From Fodinibius sp964490705 (lineage in GTDB: Bacteria; Bacteroidota; Rhodothermia; Balneolales; Balneolaceae), in contig CAZBCG010000002.1 in NCBI GenBank assembly GCA_964490705.1, positions 248,001 to 312,000 of the forward strand: 64,000 bases of DNA. The letters are read 5' to 3'. The position numbers and the translations under genes were made by a program. Below the pieces are notes generated by a model that was not told the DNA's origin, made no database searches, and saw nothing but the letters and a program-made list of their open reading frames with translations. Below, piece by piece: positions 44,034 through 53,770 of the stretch (position 1 is the first letter of the stretch; every line of letters starts with the position of its first letter).

Positions 44034-45422
44034 ATGGACATGTCAAAATTTAACATATGTAAGCGCTGGTTATCTGTAGTAGTCCTAGTATTGGTCGTTG
44101 GTTTTGGTTGTACGCAATCTTCGAACGATGCGTCATCCGATTCAGCTGCTTCGGTACATATTGATCATCCCGAGTGGTCGAAAAGTGCCAATATGTACGA
44201 AGTTAATATTCGTCAATATACCGAGGAGGGTACTTTTAAAGCTTTTCAGGAAGAACTGCCGCGGTTAAAAGAAATGGGCGTTGATATCTTGTGGCTGATG
44301 CCCATTCATCCCATTGGAGAGAAAAAGCGCAAAGGAGAATTGGGAAGCTATTATTCCATTAAGGATTACACGGCGGTAAATCCCCACTTTGGAACCAAGC
44401 AGGATTTTAAGGATCTGGTAAAGGCAACCCACGAACAAGGTATGAAGCTCTTTATCGACTGGGTACCGAACCACACGGCTTGGGATCATCCGTGGGTCGA
44501 AGAGCATCCCGAGTATTACATGAAGGATTCTACCGGAGCGATTACGTACGAGGCCGACTGGACCGACATTGCGCAGCTTAACTACGAAAACAAAGAGCTG
44601 TGGGGTAAGATGATCGACAAGATGAAATACTGGATCGAGGAAGCAAATATCGACGGCTATCGCGTGGATCATGCGGGTCATGATATTCCGCTGGCATTCT
44701 GGAAAAAAGCCATTCCCGAAGTAAATGAATCGAAGGAAGACTTTTTCTGGCTGGCCGAGTGGAATACACCCGACATGCATCCGTGGTTTGATGCAACCTA
44801 TACGTGGGAGTACTTCCATTTGACTACCGAAATTGCTGCGGGAGATACTTCATTGAGTGCCATCACAAACTATATGGCTAAGCAAGATACGACCTTTCCC
44901 GAGCACGCTTACCGGCTCTATTTTACCTCTAATCACGATGAAAATTCGTGGAATGGAACCGATGAAGAGCTGTTTGGGGATAATTTTGAAAACTTTGCGG
45001 TAATGGCTGCTACGATCAACGGGATGCCGTTGGTGTACAGCGGGCAGGAGACAGGGCTGGACAAGCGTTTAGAGTTTTTCCAGAAAGATCCCATTAACTG
45101 GGATGGCTATGAATATGAATCGTTTTACCGAACGCTTTTTGAGCTGAAGGATCGTAACGAGGCACTCTGGAATGGTCAGTACGGCGGTGATTTCCAGGTA
45201 GTGGAGACGACCCCATCTGAAGATGTATATGCCTATAAGCGTGTAAAAGGGGACAATGAGGTGTTCGTGATTCTCAACTTTAGCGACAGCGAACAACAAA
45301 TTGCATTTCCCGAGATGGATCAGTCGGTTGAGTATTCAAATGTGTTTAGCGGTAATACATCGACTGTTAACGCTGAAGGCGTCACACTTGATGCACATGA
45401 TTACCTGGTACTCGAAAAATAG
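44034..45422 (+). CDS. GH13 alpha-amylase-type lipoprotein (plus arm)
   Basis: 462 residues with a lipoprotein signal ending VLVVGFGC. A compact GH13 barrel: region I DWVPNHTA, nucleophile Asp212 (GYRVDHAG), Glu242 (WLAEW) and Asp302 (TSNHDENSW), with a C-terminal beta domain. Probably faces the periplasm, producing maltose or glucose from oligomers for the adjacent MFS carrier. It is a close paralogue of the minus-arm GH13 at 55432-56805 (shared YEVNIRQY.EEGTF, LWLMPIHPIGE, LGSYYSI.DY). It sits in the pgmB operon, 33 bp after GH65. Confidence 0.91.
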   Translation: MDMSKFNICKRWLSVVVLVLVVGFGCTQSSNDASSDSAASVHIDHPEWSKSANMYEVNIRQYTEEGTFKAFQEELPRLKEMGVDILWLMPIHPIGEKKRKGELGSYYSIKDYTAVNPHFGTKQDFKDLVKATHEQGMKLFIDWVPNHTAWDHPWVEEHPEYYMKDSTGAITYEADWTDIAQLNYENKELWGKMIDKMKYWIEEANIDGYRVDHAGHDIPLAFWKKAIPEVNESKEDFFWLAEWNTPDMHPWFDATYTWEYFHLTTEIAAGDTSLSAITNYMAKQDTTFPEHAYRLYFTSNHDENSWNGTDEELFGDNFENFAVMAATINGMPLVYSGQETGLDKRLEFFQKDPINWDGYEYESFYRTLFELKDRNEALWNGQYGGDFQVVETTPSEDVYAYKRVKGDNEVFVILNFSDSEQQIAFPEMDQSVEYSNVFSGNTSTVNAEGVTLDAHDYLVLEK

Positions 45423-45491
45423 CAGTTATCATACTGTCAGCTCAGATTTTGTATTGACCATCCACAATCATCCTAACATAACGTTGGTTTT

Positions 45492-47045
45492 ATGAATAAA
45501 CAGACGAAAAAGCCCAAGCTCAGTTTTTGGGAAATCTGGAACATGAGCTTTGGGTTCCTCGGTATTCAGTTTGGGTTTGCCCTCCAAAATGCGAATGTCA
45601 GCCGCATCTTTGAAACGCTCGGTGCCAACATCGACAATATCCCCATTCTGTGGATTGCGGCACCGGTAACGGGACTGGTGGTACAGCCGATAATTGGTCA
45701 CTTGAGTGATCGAACCTGGAATAGCCTTGGCCGCCGACGTCCGTATTTTCTCTTCGGTGCTATCTTTGCTTCACTGGCATTAATCATCATGCCCAATTCG
45801 CCGGTGTTGTGGGTTGCCGCCGGCATGCTTTGGATTATGGATGCCTCCATTAATATCTCGATGGAACCGTTTCGGGCGTTTGTTGGCGATATGCTGCCCG
45901 ACGATCAGCATACCAAGGGGTTTGCCATGCAGACGTTTTTCATCGGTACCGGCGCCGTTATTGCATCAGCACTACCGTACATCATGACCAACTGGATTGG
46001 GTTAGCCAATACTGCCGCAGCAGGAGAGATTCCTCCGGCGGTAAAATGGTCGTTTTATGTTGGGGGACTCACCTTTTTAGGGTCGGTGCTGTGGACGGTA
46101 CTCAAAACTGAGGAGTATCCGCCCGAGCAACTTGAACAGTATATGGATGAAGAACACGCCGATGAATCGATTATTGATGCGGCTAAAAAATCAACCGAGA
46201 GCGGAGGCGTCCGCCGCAAGTTTACCATTGGAGCCACGCTTATCGCAATAGGATTGGGGCTGACCTACTATATCAATGGAGCCGGATTTGAAAAAGAGCT
46301 GTTTATCTTCAGTATCGGTATTGCGGTATTCGGATTGGTTATGGCCGTTGCAGGATTAATGCAGCAGATGGATAAAGAGGAACACGGACTTGTCGTTGTA
46401 GTCTCCGATTTTTTAAGCATGCCCAAAACGATGGTTCAACTCTCATTTGTGCAGTTTTTCTCGTGGTTTGCACTCTTTGCCATGTGGATTTACACAACCG
46501 CTGCCGTCACCTCACACATCTACGGCACCAGTGATACGACCTCGGTGTTATACAACGAAGGCGCTGACTGGGTGGGGATCTGTTTTGCCATCTACAATGG
46601 ATTTGCGGCCTTAATTGCTTTTGCATTGCCGTATTTTGCCAAGTGGAGCAGCCGAAAAATAGTGCACGCGGTTTCACTGCTGATTGGCGGGGCAAGCCTG
46701 GCGGGGATCTATTTTATCAGCGACCCTAATATGCTGGTACTTCCGATGCTGGGTATTGGCTTAGCCTGGGGGAGTATTTTGGCTATGCCGTATGCGATTC
46801 TTTCAGGTGCTATTCCTGCCAAGAAGATGGGAGTGTACATGGGATTGTTTAACTTCTTTATTGTGATCCCCCAGATTGTAGCGGCCAGTATTCTGGGTAC
46901 AATGTTACGGAATTTCTTTGGCGGCGAAGCTATTTATGCTCTTATTGCCGGGGGAGTAGCTATGGGTATTGCCGCACTCACGATGGTGTTTGTGGATGAT
47001 ACAGCTGCCCGGGATATGAATGAGCCTGCGGAATCGGTTAGTTGA
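45492..47045 (+). CDS. MFS/GPH-type sugar transporter, probably maltose
   Basis: 517 residues with about 12 membrane helices. After the first helices comes the major-facilitator loop GHLSDRTWNSLGRRRPYFLFG, and a cytoplasmic loop of about 40 residues (ILKTEEYPPEQLEQYMDEEHADES) before the second half. It resembles SLC45/GPH-like maltose-sucrose symporters of Bacteroidota. Placed last in the pgmB-GH65-GH13-MFS unit, it likely moves maltose across the inner membrane. Confidence 0.88.
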   Translation: MNKQTKKPKLSFWEIWNMSFGFLGIQFGFALQNANVSRIFETLGANIDNIPILWIAAPVTGLVVQPIIGHLSDRTWNSLGRRRPYFLFGAIFASLALIIMPNSPVLWVAAGMLWIMDASINISMEPFRAFVGDMLPDDQHTKGFAMQTFFIGTGAVIASALPYIMTNWIGLANTAAAGEIPPAVKWSFYVGGLTFLGSVLWTVLKTEEYPPEQLEQYMDEEHADESIIDAAKKSTESGGVRRKFTIGATLIAIGLGLTYYINGAGFEKELFIFSIGIAVFGLVMAVAGLMQQMDKEEHGLVVVVSDFLSMPKTMVQLSFVQFFSWFALFAMWIYTTAAVTSHIYGTSDTTSVLYNEGADWVGICFAIYNGFAALIAFALPYFAKWSSRKIVHAVSLLIGGASLAGIYFISDPNMLVLPMLGIGLAWGSILAMPYAILSGAIPAKKMGVYMGLFNFFIVIPQIVAASILGTMLRNFFGGEAIYALIAGGVAMGIAALTMVFVDDTAARDMNEPAESVS

Positions 47046-47111
47046 TGTGGATTAAAAATACAGAGTCGGTAATCAAAAAACTGTATTTTTAAGCGCCGAA
47101 CTTCTTGATCA

Positions 47112-47148
47112 GGATCTTGTTACAATGCTCCGCGTTGTAACAAGATCC
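47112..47148. terminator. Long hairpin between the two convergent arms
   Basis: A perfect 14-bp stem, ggatcttgttacaa / ttgtaacaagatcc, with a 9-nt loop. It has no long T-run (cctttacctg follows), so it may be a terminator with a poor tract or a repeat. It lies 67 bp after the MFS stop. Confidence 0.6.
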
Positions 47149-47261
47149 CTTTACCTGTTAGTGCATTGAACCTGCCTGCTGGTTAATTTTCATTGACCGG
47201 CCATAGATATATTGACCCCATGAATTATTGACTTGATCGGACTTTACTAAAACTAACTTGT

Positions 47262-47389
47262 ATGTCATTCTGAACTTGCCGTGTCCCGACAGTTCGGGGC
47301 TTCAGAATCTCAGGTGAACTTCTCGTGTTTAGGCAAAGATCCTGAAGTGATCCTGAAACGAATTCAGGACTAAAGATTCAGGATGACAT
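47262..47389. repeat. Intergenic palindromic repeat with tgtcattctgaa ends
   Basis: The left end atgtcattctgaa and right end ttcaggatgacat form an imperfect terminal inverted repeat 128 bp apart. This is the common Bacteroidota-type extragenic repeat with a stem-rich interior (cccgacagttcgggg, tcctgaaacgaattcagga). It sits exactly in the 372-bp gap (47046-47417) between convergent MFS and SusA-like genes; nothing else coding is seen there. Confidence 0.7.
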
Positions 47390-47417
47390 GGTGGATTTTG
47401 CAAAGCCCTCTTTACTT

Positions 47418-49292
47418 TTATTTCAATTCGAGAATCAGGGCAGAGCGGGCGGGTACCTTTAGGTCATTAAGAGAATACGTTTTATCAGTAATCACATCAG
47501 TGCCTTTACTGTATCCGTCAAGTCGCTCGTAATAACGATCGGTATTTACAGCAGTCGCTTCTTCATTCTTGTTGAAGATGACCATCACTGATTTGTTCTC
47601 GTTATAGCGAAAGTAAGTATAAATGCCTTCCTGATTAGGAGCGTACTGCATCAGCTTGCCGGTGTGAATAACGGGGTTATCTTTTCGCCAGTTGAGTAGT
47701 TTTTTCACAAATTGTTGGGCTTCCTGTTTCTTGTCGGATAGGCCCTTACCTGTAAATCCGTTTTTGGTGTCCGATTGCCAGCCGCCGGGGAAATCTTCGC
47801 GAATCTGTCCGTGATCGTGATGCTCTTTATTACTCATCAGGATTTCGGTGCCGTAATAAAACTGTGGAATGCCCCGCATCGTCATAATATACGTGAGACC
47901 CATTTTATAAAGGTCGAAATCCTGATTTACCTGTCGATAGAAGCGATCCATATCATGGTTATCAGGGAAAATGACCATGTTTTGGGGATTTGCATAGGCG
48001 TAGTCGAAACTCAAGGTTTCATAGAGATTCACGAAACCAGACCCCCAGGTTTCTTCGCTATTAAGTGTCTCAACCAGCGTTGTTTGAATGGGAAAGTCCA
48101 TCAGGCTGGGGAGGCACGATTCAAAGTCGGTGGGGATGCCGCTCCCGCGCTGCCATTTGGCTATGACCAGGGGATCGACCGACCACTCTTCACCAACAAT
48201 ATTAAAGTTGGGATACTCTTCCATAATGCGGCAGGTCCAGTCTGCCATAAATTCTTGGCCGACATAGGGATGGGTATCATGACGAATACCCCGCAGGCCT
48301 GCATATTCAATCCACCAAAGGCTGTTGTAGATCATATAATCGGCCAGCAGGGGATTGCCTTGATTCAGATCAGGCATGGATTCGACAAACCAGCCGTGGG
48401 TCATCTGCTTTTTATCAATTTCTGCTGCATAAGGATCGTGTATGGCCGTCCGTCGATGGTTCGTTTGCTGATATTCATCAGAATAATGTACCCAGTCTTC
48501 GGTGGGCGGATCGTCCATCCACCAGTGGTTGGAACCCGAGTGATTCATAATCATATCCATGATGAGCTTGATGCCTCGTTTTTCGGCTTCTTTGCTCAGC
48601 TTTTGGTAGAGCTCATTACTGCCAAACCGGGGATCGATTTTATAGTAATCGGTCGTGGCATAGCCGTGATAAGATGATCGTGGCATGGCATTTTCGAGCA
48701 CGGGATTGAGCCAGATTGCGGTAAAGCCCATCTTGTCGATATAATCCAGATGGTTGATAATGCCTTGAATGTCTCCGCCGTGACGTCCGTAGTCGTCATC
48801 CATATCCAGCGAATCGGCATAGCCTGCCAGCTCATCATTCTCGGGATTTCCGTTGGCAAAACGATCGGGGGTAATAAGGTAGATTACATCTGAAGAATTG
48901 AACCCCTGGCGTGATGCTGAGTTCTGTTCCCGCTCTTTTAAAGTATAAGAGTGGCTCAACTCTTGTTGGCCATCGTTCAGTAGCGAGATATCAAAAGAAC
49001 CCGGTTGGGTATTGTGCGAAATATTCAGATATACAAACAAGTAGTTATCATTTTCGACTTTTTGAATGCGCTTAATCTTGACGCCCTCGTAGTCAATTTT
49101 TGGACTCAGCTGACCGATATCATCCCCATAGAGCATGATCTGCAGCTCGGGATTGTCCATGCCTACCCACCAGTGCAAAGGTTCTACGCGGTCAATTTGG
49201 TAATTCTGGGCCGAAAGCGATCCAAAAGCAAAAAACGCTATAAGGAGCGAAAGTAACAAAGAGCGGGTATAAGTATTCACCATTTTAATCAT
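47418..49292 (-). CDS. susA: SusA-like neopullulanase/cyclomaltodextrinase (GH13)
   Basis: 624 residues with a cleavable signal peptide (ending FGSLSAQ) and an N-terminal cyclomaltodextrinase domain (RVEPLHWWVGMDNPELQIMLYG). The barrel holds DMIMNHSG, nucleophile Asp339 (GIRHDTHPY), Glu368 (VGEEW) and Asp447 (DNHDMDR). It is the periplasmic hydrolase that finishes imported oligomers in sus systems. It is the last gene of the minus arm, 74 bp after the FN3 lipoprotein. The gene symbol is by analogy with the B. thetaiotaomicron sus locus. Confidence 0.92.
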   Translation of the reverse strand: MIKMVNTYTRSLLLSLLIAFFAFGSLSAQNYQIDRVEPLHWWVGMDNPELQIMLYGDDIGQLSPKIDYEGVKIKRIQKVENDNYLFVYLNISHNTQPGSFDISLLNDGQQELSHSYTLKEREQNSASRQGFNSSDVIYLITPDRFANGNPENDELAGYADSLDMDDDYGRHGGDIQGIINHLDYIDKMGFTAIWLNPVLENAMPRSSYHGYATTDYYKIDPRFGSNELYQKLSKEAEKRGIKLIMDMIMNHSGSNHWWMDDPPTEDWVHYSDEYQQTNHRRTAIHDPYAAEIDKKQMTHGWFVESMPDLNQGNPLLADYMIYNSLWWIEYAGLRGIRHDTHPYVGQEFMADWTCRIMEEYPNFNIVGEEWSVDPLVIAKWQRGSGIPTDFESCLPSLMDFPIQTTLVETLNSEETWGSGFVNLYETLSFDYAYANPQNMVIFPDNHDMDRFYRQVNQDFDLYKMGLTYIMTMRGIPQFYYGTEILMSNKEHHDHGQIREDFPGGWQSDTKNGFTGKGLSDKKQEAQQFVKKLLNWRKDNPVIHTGKLMQYAPNQEGIYTYFRYNENKSVMVIFNKNEEATAVNTDRYYERLDGYSKGTDVITDKTYSLNDLKVPARSALILELK

Positions 49293-49366
49293 TGTTAATT
49301 AGGTTCCTAGAGTTCACATTTTGGTAAGTATCGGTTGCTTAAAAGGGTTGAGCAATATTCAATAAC

Positions 49367-49807
49367 TTACGGACGGTCGGGCGGACCCGAAAAGGGAGTA
49401 ATCTCAAGCTGGGTGGAAACCGAACTTTCGTTGTTACCTTCATCAACGGCAGTAATCCGGTAGTAATAGGTGGTTCCGTTTTCCAGTCCTGTGTCGGTAA
49501 AATTCGGACTCGTTACGAGTTCTGATCCATTGACCGGGTCCATATCTGAAGCATCTGAAAAACTACTGGTCGAGCGATACAGGTTATAACCGGATAGATC
49601 ATCTTCGTCATTGGCATCCCAGTTTAGCTCTATTTCTTGGTCCCCAGAAGTTCCGGATAGATTAGCAGGGGCGGCGGGAGGTTCACCCGAGCCGGGTCCA
49701 CCACCATTACCGTTATCGGAACCCGTGGATGAGCCGCCACAGGATGTAAGAGTCAAAAATCCACAGAGGGTAAGTATTAGTACAGATATTATATAGTTAC
49801 GTTGCAT
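49367..49807 (-). CDS. Small FN3-domain lipoprotein
   Basis: 146 residues; the lipobox ends at Cys23 (LTLTSC). A Gly/Ser/Asn linker (about 24-45) is followed by one fibronectin type III domain (PPAAPANLSGTSGDQEIELNWDANDEDDLSGYNLYRS ... YYYRITAVDEGNNES). It is 11 bp downstream of the 1284-residue amylase, so surely co-transcribed. Perhaps a surface scaffold or binding partner; no catalytic part. Confidence 0.86.
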   Translation of the reverse strand: MQRNYIISVLILTLCGFLTLTSCGGSSTGSDNGNGGGPGSGEPPAAPANLSGTSGDQEIELNWDANDEDDLSGYNLYRSTSSFSDASDMDPVNGSELVTSPNFTDTGLENGTTYYYRITAVDEGNNESSVSTQLEITPFSGPPDRP

Positions 49808-49818
49808 AATCTCTTATT

Positions 49819-52800
49819 CTATTTAATTAGCATCATCTTTTGAACGAATCGGCGATCTCCAATCTCGAAAACGGCAAAATACATTCCGCTTGCTTGTTGG
49901 CTGGCATCAAATGTAACCGTATGAAAGCCAGCTTCTCTAACTTCGTCATTGATTAACGTGCTGACTCGTTGTCCCAGAACGTTATATACTTGTAATCGTA
50001 CTTCTGTCTGCTCCGGAAGTTCAAACCGAAGCGTTGTTGATGGGTTAAACGGATTGGGATAATTGGGCTTGATGTCAATTTTGTTGGGCAGAAATTCCTC
50101 CTGCTGTTCGTTAATGTAACTGGTGTCACCGATAACCAACAACAGATTGGTTTTTTCCTTCTCAGGGGTGATTTCTGCCTCTTTACCGTTCATCAGGCTG
50201 TATTTTTGGCCGGATTCCGTATTTAACAACGCTATTTGATCGAGGGAAGTCTCATCCCATCCTTCAACGCTAATTGACACCGGTTCTCCGGACTTGGCCG
50301 ATAAGTTAAGTTCTATACGATGTCCCTCAGCATTTGGAGTACGATAAATTTGAGCGAAGGAATTAACGCGCGATGACTCCTTATTTTCGGTATCGCCGGC
50401 AAAACGCAGCGATGCTCCTTCAAATCCCGAAGGCGGAGCTATTACAGTAGGAGGAGCGCTCTCTTCGGAGGGGACGAATGTAAGACTGCTCGAGGAGGTT
50501 TGCTCTCCGTCAACGTTGGTAACAAGCCGAATTTCGTTTTGTTTGCTATCGGTTTTTTTGTTTGCCGAAGATTCCTCGTAGGGAATAAGAAGATTATCTA
50601 ATCCCTGATCATTTAGGAAGTAAAATGCTTCTCCGGAACGAGCAGATACAAAATTGGTGGCCTCACTGTAAGATCCGTCAAAGCTCCATATTGGCTGTAA
50701 ATTACCGCCGTTGGCTTCCGAAATCTGGCTCCATGCCACATCGGTATGCAATGGATTTGATATGATATTCCATCCTTCGTGCAGTGGAATTGATGCCTGA
50801 TCGTTTTCATTAATATCTACGGTAGGCACCGTCTGATCGTAAGCAAAGTCTTCTTGGCTCGTCACCCAGAAGCCGTTGCCCGGCTCCATCGTGAACGTAT
50901 TGCTCTCATCATATTTGACCATAAAATCGTCTGTCTGGCCATTATCCCAGTAGGCCTGCCAAGTGACATTTGGATCGCCGCTCATTACGTTGGCAAGGGG
51001 TTCGTCGGCCTGGCCGGGCAAAGCAACCAAACGGTAATCTTGCGGGGAGGATGAACCATTGAACGATTGTGAAATTTGTACGTCCATCTGTGTGGGTAAA
51101 AACCTGACAAGCTCTTCATCAGGTGCCTCAAACTTTTGAGTGGTGTAGATATGGAATTCTCCGGGTTCCATGGTAATCGTAGTATCAGTGTTGGAAACCG
51201 AAAGGGTATCTCCCGAGAAGAAATCGTACCATTCGCTGCTTTGCGTAAAGCTGGGTTGGATATCGCTGGTACTGACATTAAAATTCCCCGCGATCGTTAC
51301 TTCCATATCGGGATGACTGATATGGATGGTTTTACTTAAATCGCCGACATTCATCTGAACTTGTGATTGCTCCGAAGTAAATGCATCGTGGGAGTTACGT
51401 AATCTGATGAGCTCTTTATAGGTTTTATAGAGCTTTTTCCGAGATTCATCGTCATAATATTCCCACTTGATGGGTTTTTCGCCTGTACGACCATTTTCAT
51501 CAATGCTGATGTCATAGCCAAGTTCGCCGAACTGCCAAATCATTTTGGGGCCGGGAATAGTAAAAAAGAACGCTGCTGCCATTTTATTTCGATTCAGAGC
51601 TGTTTGCAGTTCAGTAATGTCATAGCTATCGGAACGGGAGCCGTAGTTCAGATTTTGGTACATCAGCCGCTCTTCGTCGTGGCTTTCCATATATCCCACC
51701 AGGTGGGCATCATTCCAGCCGCGATTGCTATGGAAAATACCTGAGAAATTGCTGCCGTCGCTATATCCCATAGTGGACTGGCTGTAATTATGATTATAGT
51801 TACCCCATAATAACATGCCATAATCGGAAAGTTCTTTTTCTTCGTTGTTGGCAGCAAAATGTTCCAAAACAACATATGCCGAATCATCGGTCGCCCAGAT
51901 TTGGTCAGCCATGCGTTTGAGGAGCCTGACTCGTGAAGCGTCGTACTCTCCCCAGGCGCCGGTGTTACCAAGCGTATTATTTTGTGTGAACCCCTTCGAG
52001 AGGTCAAATCTAAAACCATCAAATTTAAATTCTTCAAGCCAATAATTGTTTACACGATCAACAAAATATTTTGTGGATTGGCTTTCGTGATTAAAGTCAT
52101 ACCCGACGTTGAAATCATGCCTTGGCTGGGTATTGAGATATGGATTTTCTGAGGTGGGATTACCATAGTCACCTTCATTCCAGAGTCTGACAAGCGGAGA
52201 GGGGCCCCATGCATGATTGAGAACCATGTCCAGGATTACCACCATGTCGCGAGAGTGAGCTTCGTCGATAAACGCTTTGAGATCTTCGGCGGGACCGTAA
52301 TATTTGTCAGTCGCCATGTGAAATGTCGGATTATATCCCCAGCTTAAGTTAGCATCGAACTCCATAATAGGCATAAGCTCAATAGCGTTGACACCCAGCC
52401 GTTCGAGATAATCCAGGGAATCAGTGAGGGTTTGGAAATCGTGATTGGCGACAAAATCCCTGATTAATAGTTCATAGATCACGAGATCTTCTTTATCAGG
52501 GCGGTCATAGTTGGTATGCTGCCAGTTGTAATCTTCATGGCCAGGTTGTAAAACACCGGCAATAAATTCGGTTTGATCTTGTGGATATTCTTTTAAGTTT
52601 GGATATGTTTGTGGTTCTATAAACTGATCATTGGCCGGATCAAGTATTTTTTCGGAGTAGGGGTCGGCAATGCGAATTTCGCCATCCACAAAATATTGGA
52701 AGCCATATTCTTGTCCGGCAGTAAGTCCATCAATTTCGATCCAATAGTAGGTGCTGTCTTCGTTGACGGTCTCTCGATTCATAAAATACTCCGGCTGTGG

Positions 52801-53673
52801 CTGCCAGTTGTTGAAATCCCCGAGTACATAGACAAACTCTTTATTGGGCGCAAAAAGTGACAGTCGCACCGTATTGCCATCCACATAGGTGATACCGTCT
52901 TGCAGATTCTGCGGCCGCGCTTGCTCGTTAATGGTAGGATTTACAACGAGTTGCTGAGCCGTGCTATCATTGTTGGTGCCATCGGTACCCTTTAACCGGA
53001 TTTCATAACTGCCGGCTGTCTGGGTATTGTAATCATAGCTGATGGTGTCGTTACTTACTTGCTGAACTTGTTGTCCGTCTATAAAAAGGGTGAGCTGCTC
53101 ACTTCCTGTATTTGTTGAGGCTACACCCTCGATGCTTACGGTACTGTTTTGGGAATGAAAAGTGGGCGGTTCTGCGGGTTGAGTCAATTTTACATTGAAT
53201 TCGTTTGCATAGACATCCGCATAAATATCGGAGCCGCCTTCGGCTTTGCCTTCCAGCGAGCCGTCATTGTTCCGAAATACAAAAGCCATCTGCTCGATGA
53301 TTTCGCTTTCCGGTGCTTCATAAAACTCCCGGATGGAAGGGGTGATTTCTAACTTATAAAGATTGGGTTCACCCTCGACCTGTTGCAGCCTGTTTTTGTC
53401 GGTATTTGCTTCGGCGTTGTTCGTGCCATCGGGCCAGGGGGTTATTACATGCTGCCAATCGGAGCCGTCGGCACTGACATCGGTGATGAGGCCCGTGTGG
53501 GCGTAAATATCGCCATTATATCCTTCAAGGCCGCCGGTACCTTGGCTGGCATCAAAGTAGATCGTAACCGACTCATTGGCCGTAGGAAATTCAGGTTCTG
53601 TGGTAACGACTTGGGCTTGAGCAGTTGCAACGAAAGCCCCTACTAATAAGATGAGAGATAGCAAGTGTTTCAT
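49819..53673 (-). CDS. Secreted multidomain GH13 amylase with T9SS sorting domain
   Basis: 1284 residues. Signal peptide (ends ATAQA), an N-terminal Ig-like module often seen on Bacteroidota amylases (TANESVTIYFDASQGTGGLEG.. about 22-165), an Ig-like linker, a CBM48-like domain (VRLSLFAPNKEFVYVLGDFNNW, about 260-345), and the barrel with DMVLNHAWG, nucleophile Asp557 (GFRFDLSKG), Glu604 (VVLEHFA) and Asp666 (ESHDEER). After about residue 880 comes a GWNIISNP-type surface module, then the T9SS sorting domain (NYPNPFNPSTTL.. VYNVLGQRVSTL, about 1195-1284). This is the likely surface or secreted starch attacker of the locus. Confidence 0.92.
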   Translation of the reverse strand: MKHLLSLILLVGAFVATAQAQVVTTEPEFPTANESVTIYFDASQGTGGLEGYNGDIYAHTGLITDVSADGSDWQHVITPWPDGTNNAEANTDKNRLQQVEGEPNLYKLEITPSIREFYEAPESEIIEQMAFVFRNNDGSLEGKAEGGSDIYADVYANEFNVKLTQPAEPPTFHSQNSTVSIEGVASTNTGSEQLTLFIDGQQVQQVSNDTISYDYNTQTAGSYEIRLKGTDGTNNDSTAQQLVVNPTINEQARPQNLQDGITYVDGNTVRLSLFAPNKEFVYVLGDFNNWQPQPEYFMNRETVNEDSTYYWIEIDGLTAGQEYGFQYFVDGEIRIADPYSEKILDPANDQFIEPQTYPNLKEYPQDQTEFIAGVLQPGHEDYNWQHTNYDRPDKEDLVIYELLIRDFVANHDFQTLTDSLDYLERLGVNAIELMPIMEFDANLSWGYNPTFHMATDKYYGPAEDLKAFIDEAHSRDMVVILDMVLNHAWGPSPLVRLWNEGDYGNPTSENPYLNTQPRHDFNVGYDFNHESQSTKYFVDRVNNYWLEEFKFDGFRFDLSKGFTQNNTLGNTGAWGEYDASRVRLLKRMADQIWATDDSAYVVLEHFAANNEEKELSDYGMLLWGNYNHNYSQSTMGYSDGSNFSGIFHSNRGWNDAHLVGYMESHDEERLMYQNLNYGSRSDSYDITELQTALNRNKMAAAFFFTIPGPKMIWQFGELGYDISIDENGRTGEKPIKWEYYDDESRKKLYKTYKELIRLRNSHDAFTSEQSQVQMNVGDLSKTIHISHPDMEVTIAGNFNVSTSDIQPSFTQSSEWYDFFSGDTLSVSNTDTTITMEPGEFHIYTTQKFEAPDEELVRFLPTQMDVQISQSFNGSSSPQDYRLVALPGQADEPLANVMSGDPNVTWQAYWDNGQTDDFMVKYDESNTFTMEPGNGFWVTSQEDFAYDQTVPTVDINENDQASIPLHEGWNIISNPLHTDVAWSQISEANGGNLQPIWSFDGSYSEATNFVSARSGEAFYFLNDQGLDNLLIPYEESSANKKTDSKQNEIRLVTNVDGEQTSSSSLTFVPSEESAPPTVIAPPSGFEGASLRFAGDTENKESSRVNSFAQIYRTPNAEGHRIELNLSAKSGEPVSISVEGWDETSLDQIALLNTESGQKYSLMNGKEAEITPEKEKTNLLLVIGDTSYINEQQEEFLPNKIDIKPNYPNPFNPSTTLRFELPEQTEVRLQVYNVLGQRVSTLINDEVREAGFHTVTFDASQQASGMYFAVFEIGDRRFVQKMMLIK

Positions 53674-53770
53674 AAGATAAATCCGAATTAGAACTAAGTT
53701 AATACAAGATATTAAGTGGAGAGGCCCAGGTGCTAAGTGGATTGAGCCTCTCCAGAAAAATATATTTTAA

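Noticed and set aside
44058..44069. tgtaagcgctgg, resembling the susC cre-like site
   Set aside because: It is inside the GH13 coding region 24 bp after the start and matches only one half of the palindrome.
47775..48677. 300-codon open frame on the plus strand
   Set aside because: Antisense to the SusA-like GH13, whose catalytic motifs are intact.
53705..53755. Hairpin ggagaggc/gcctctcc after the alpha-amylase lipoprotein
   Set aside because: On the minus strand no T-run follows the stem, so I do not call a terminator.
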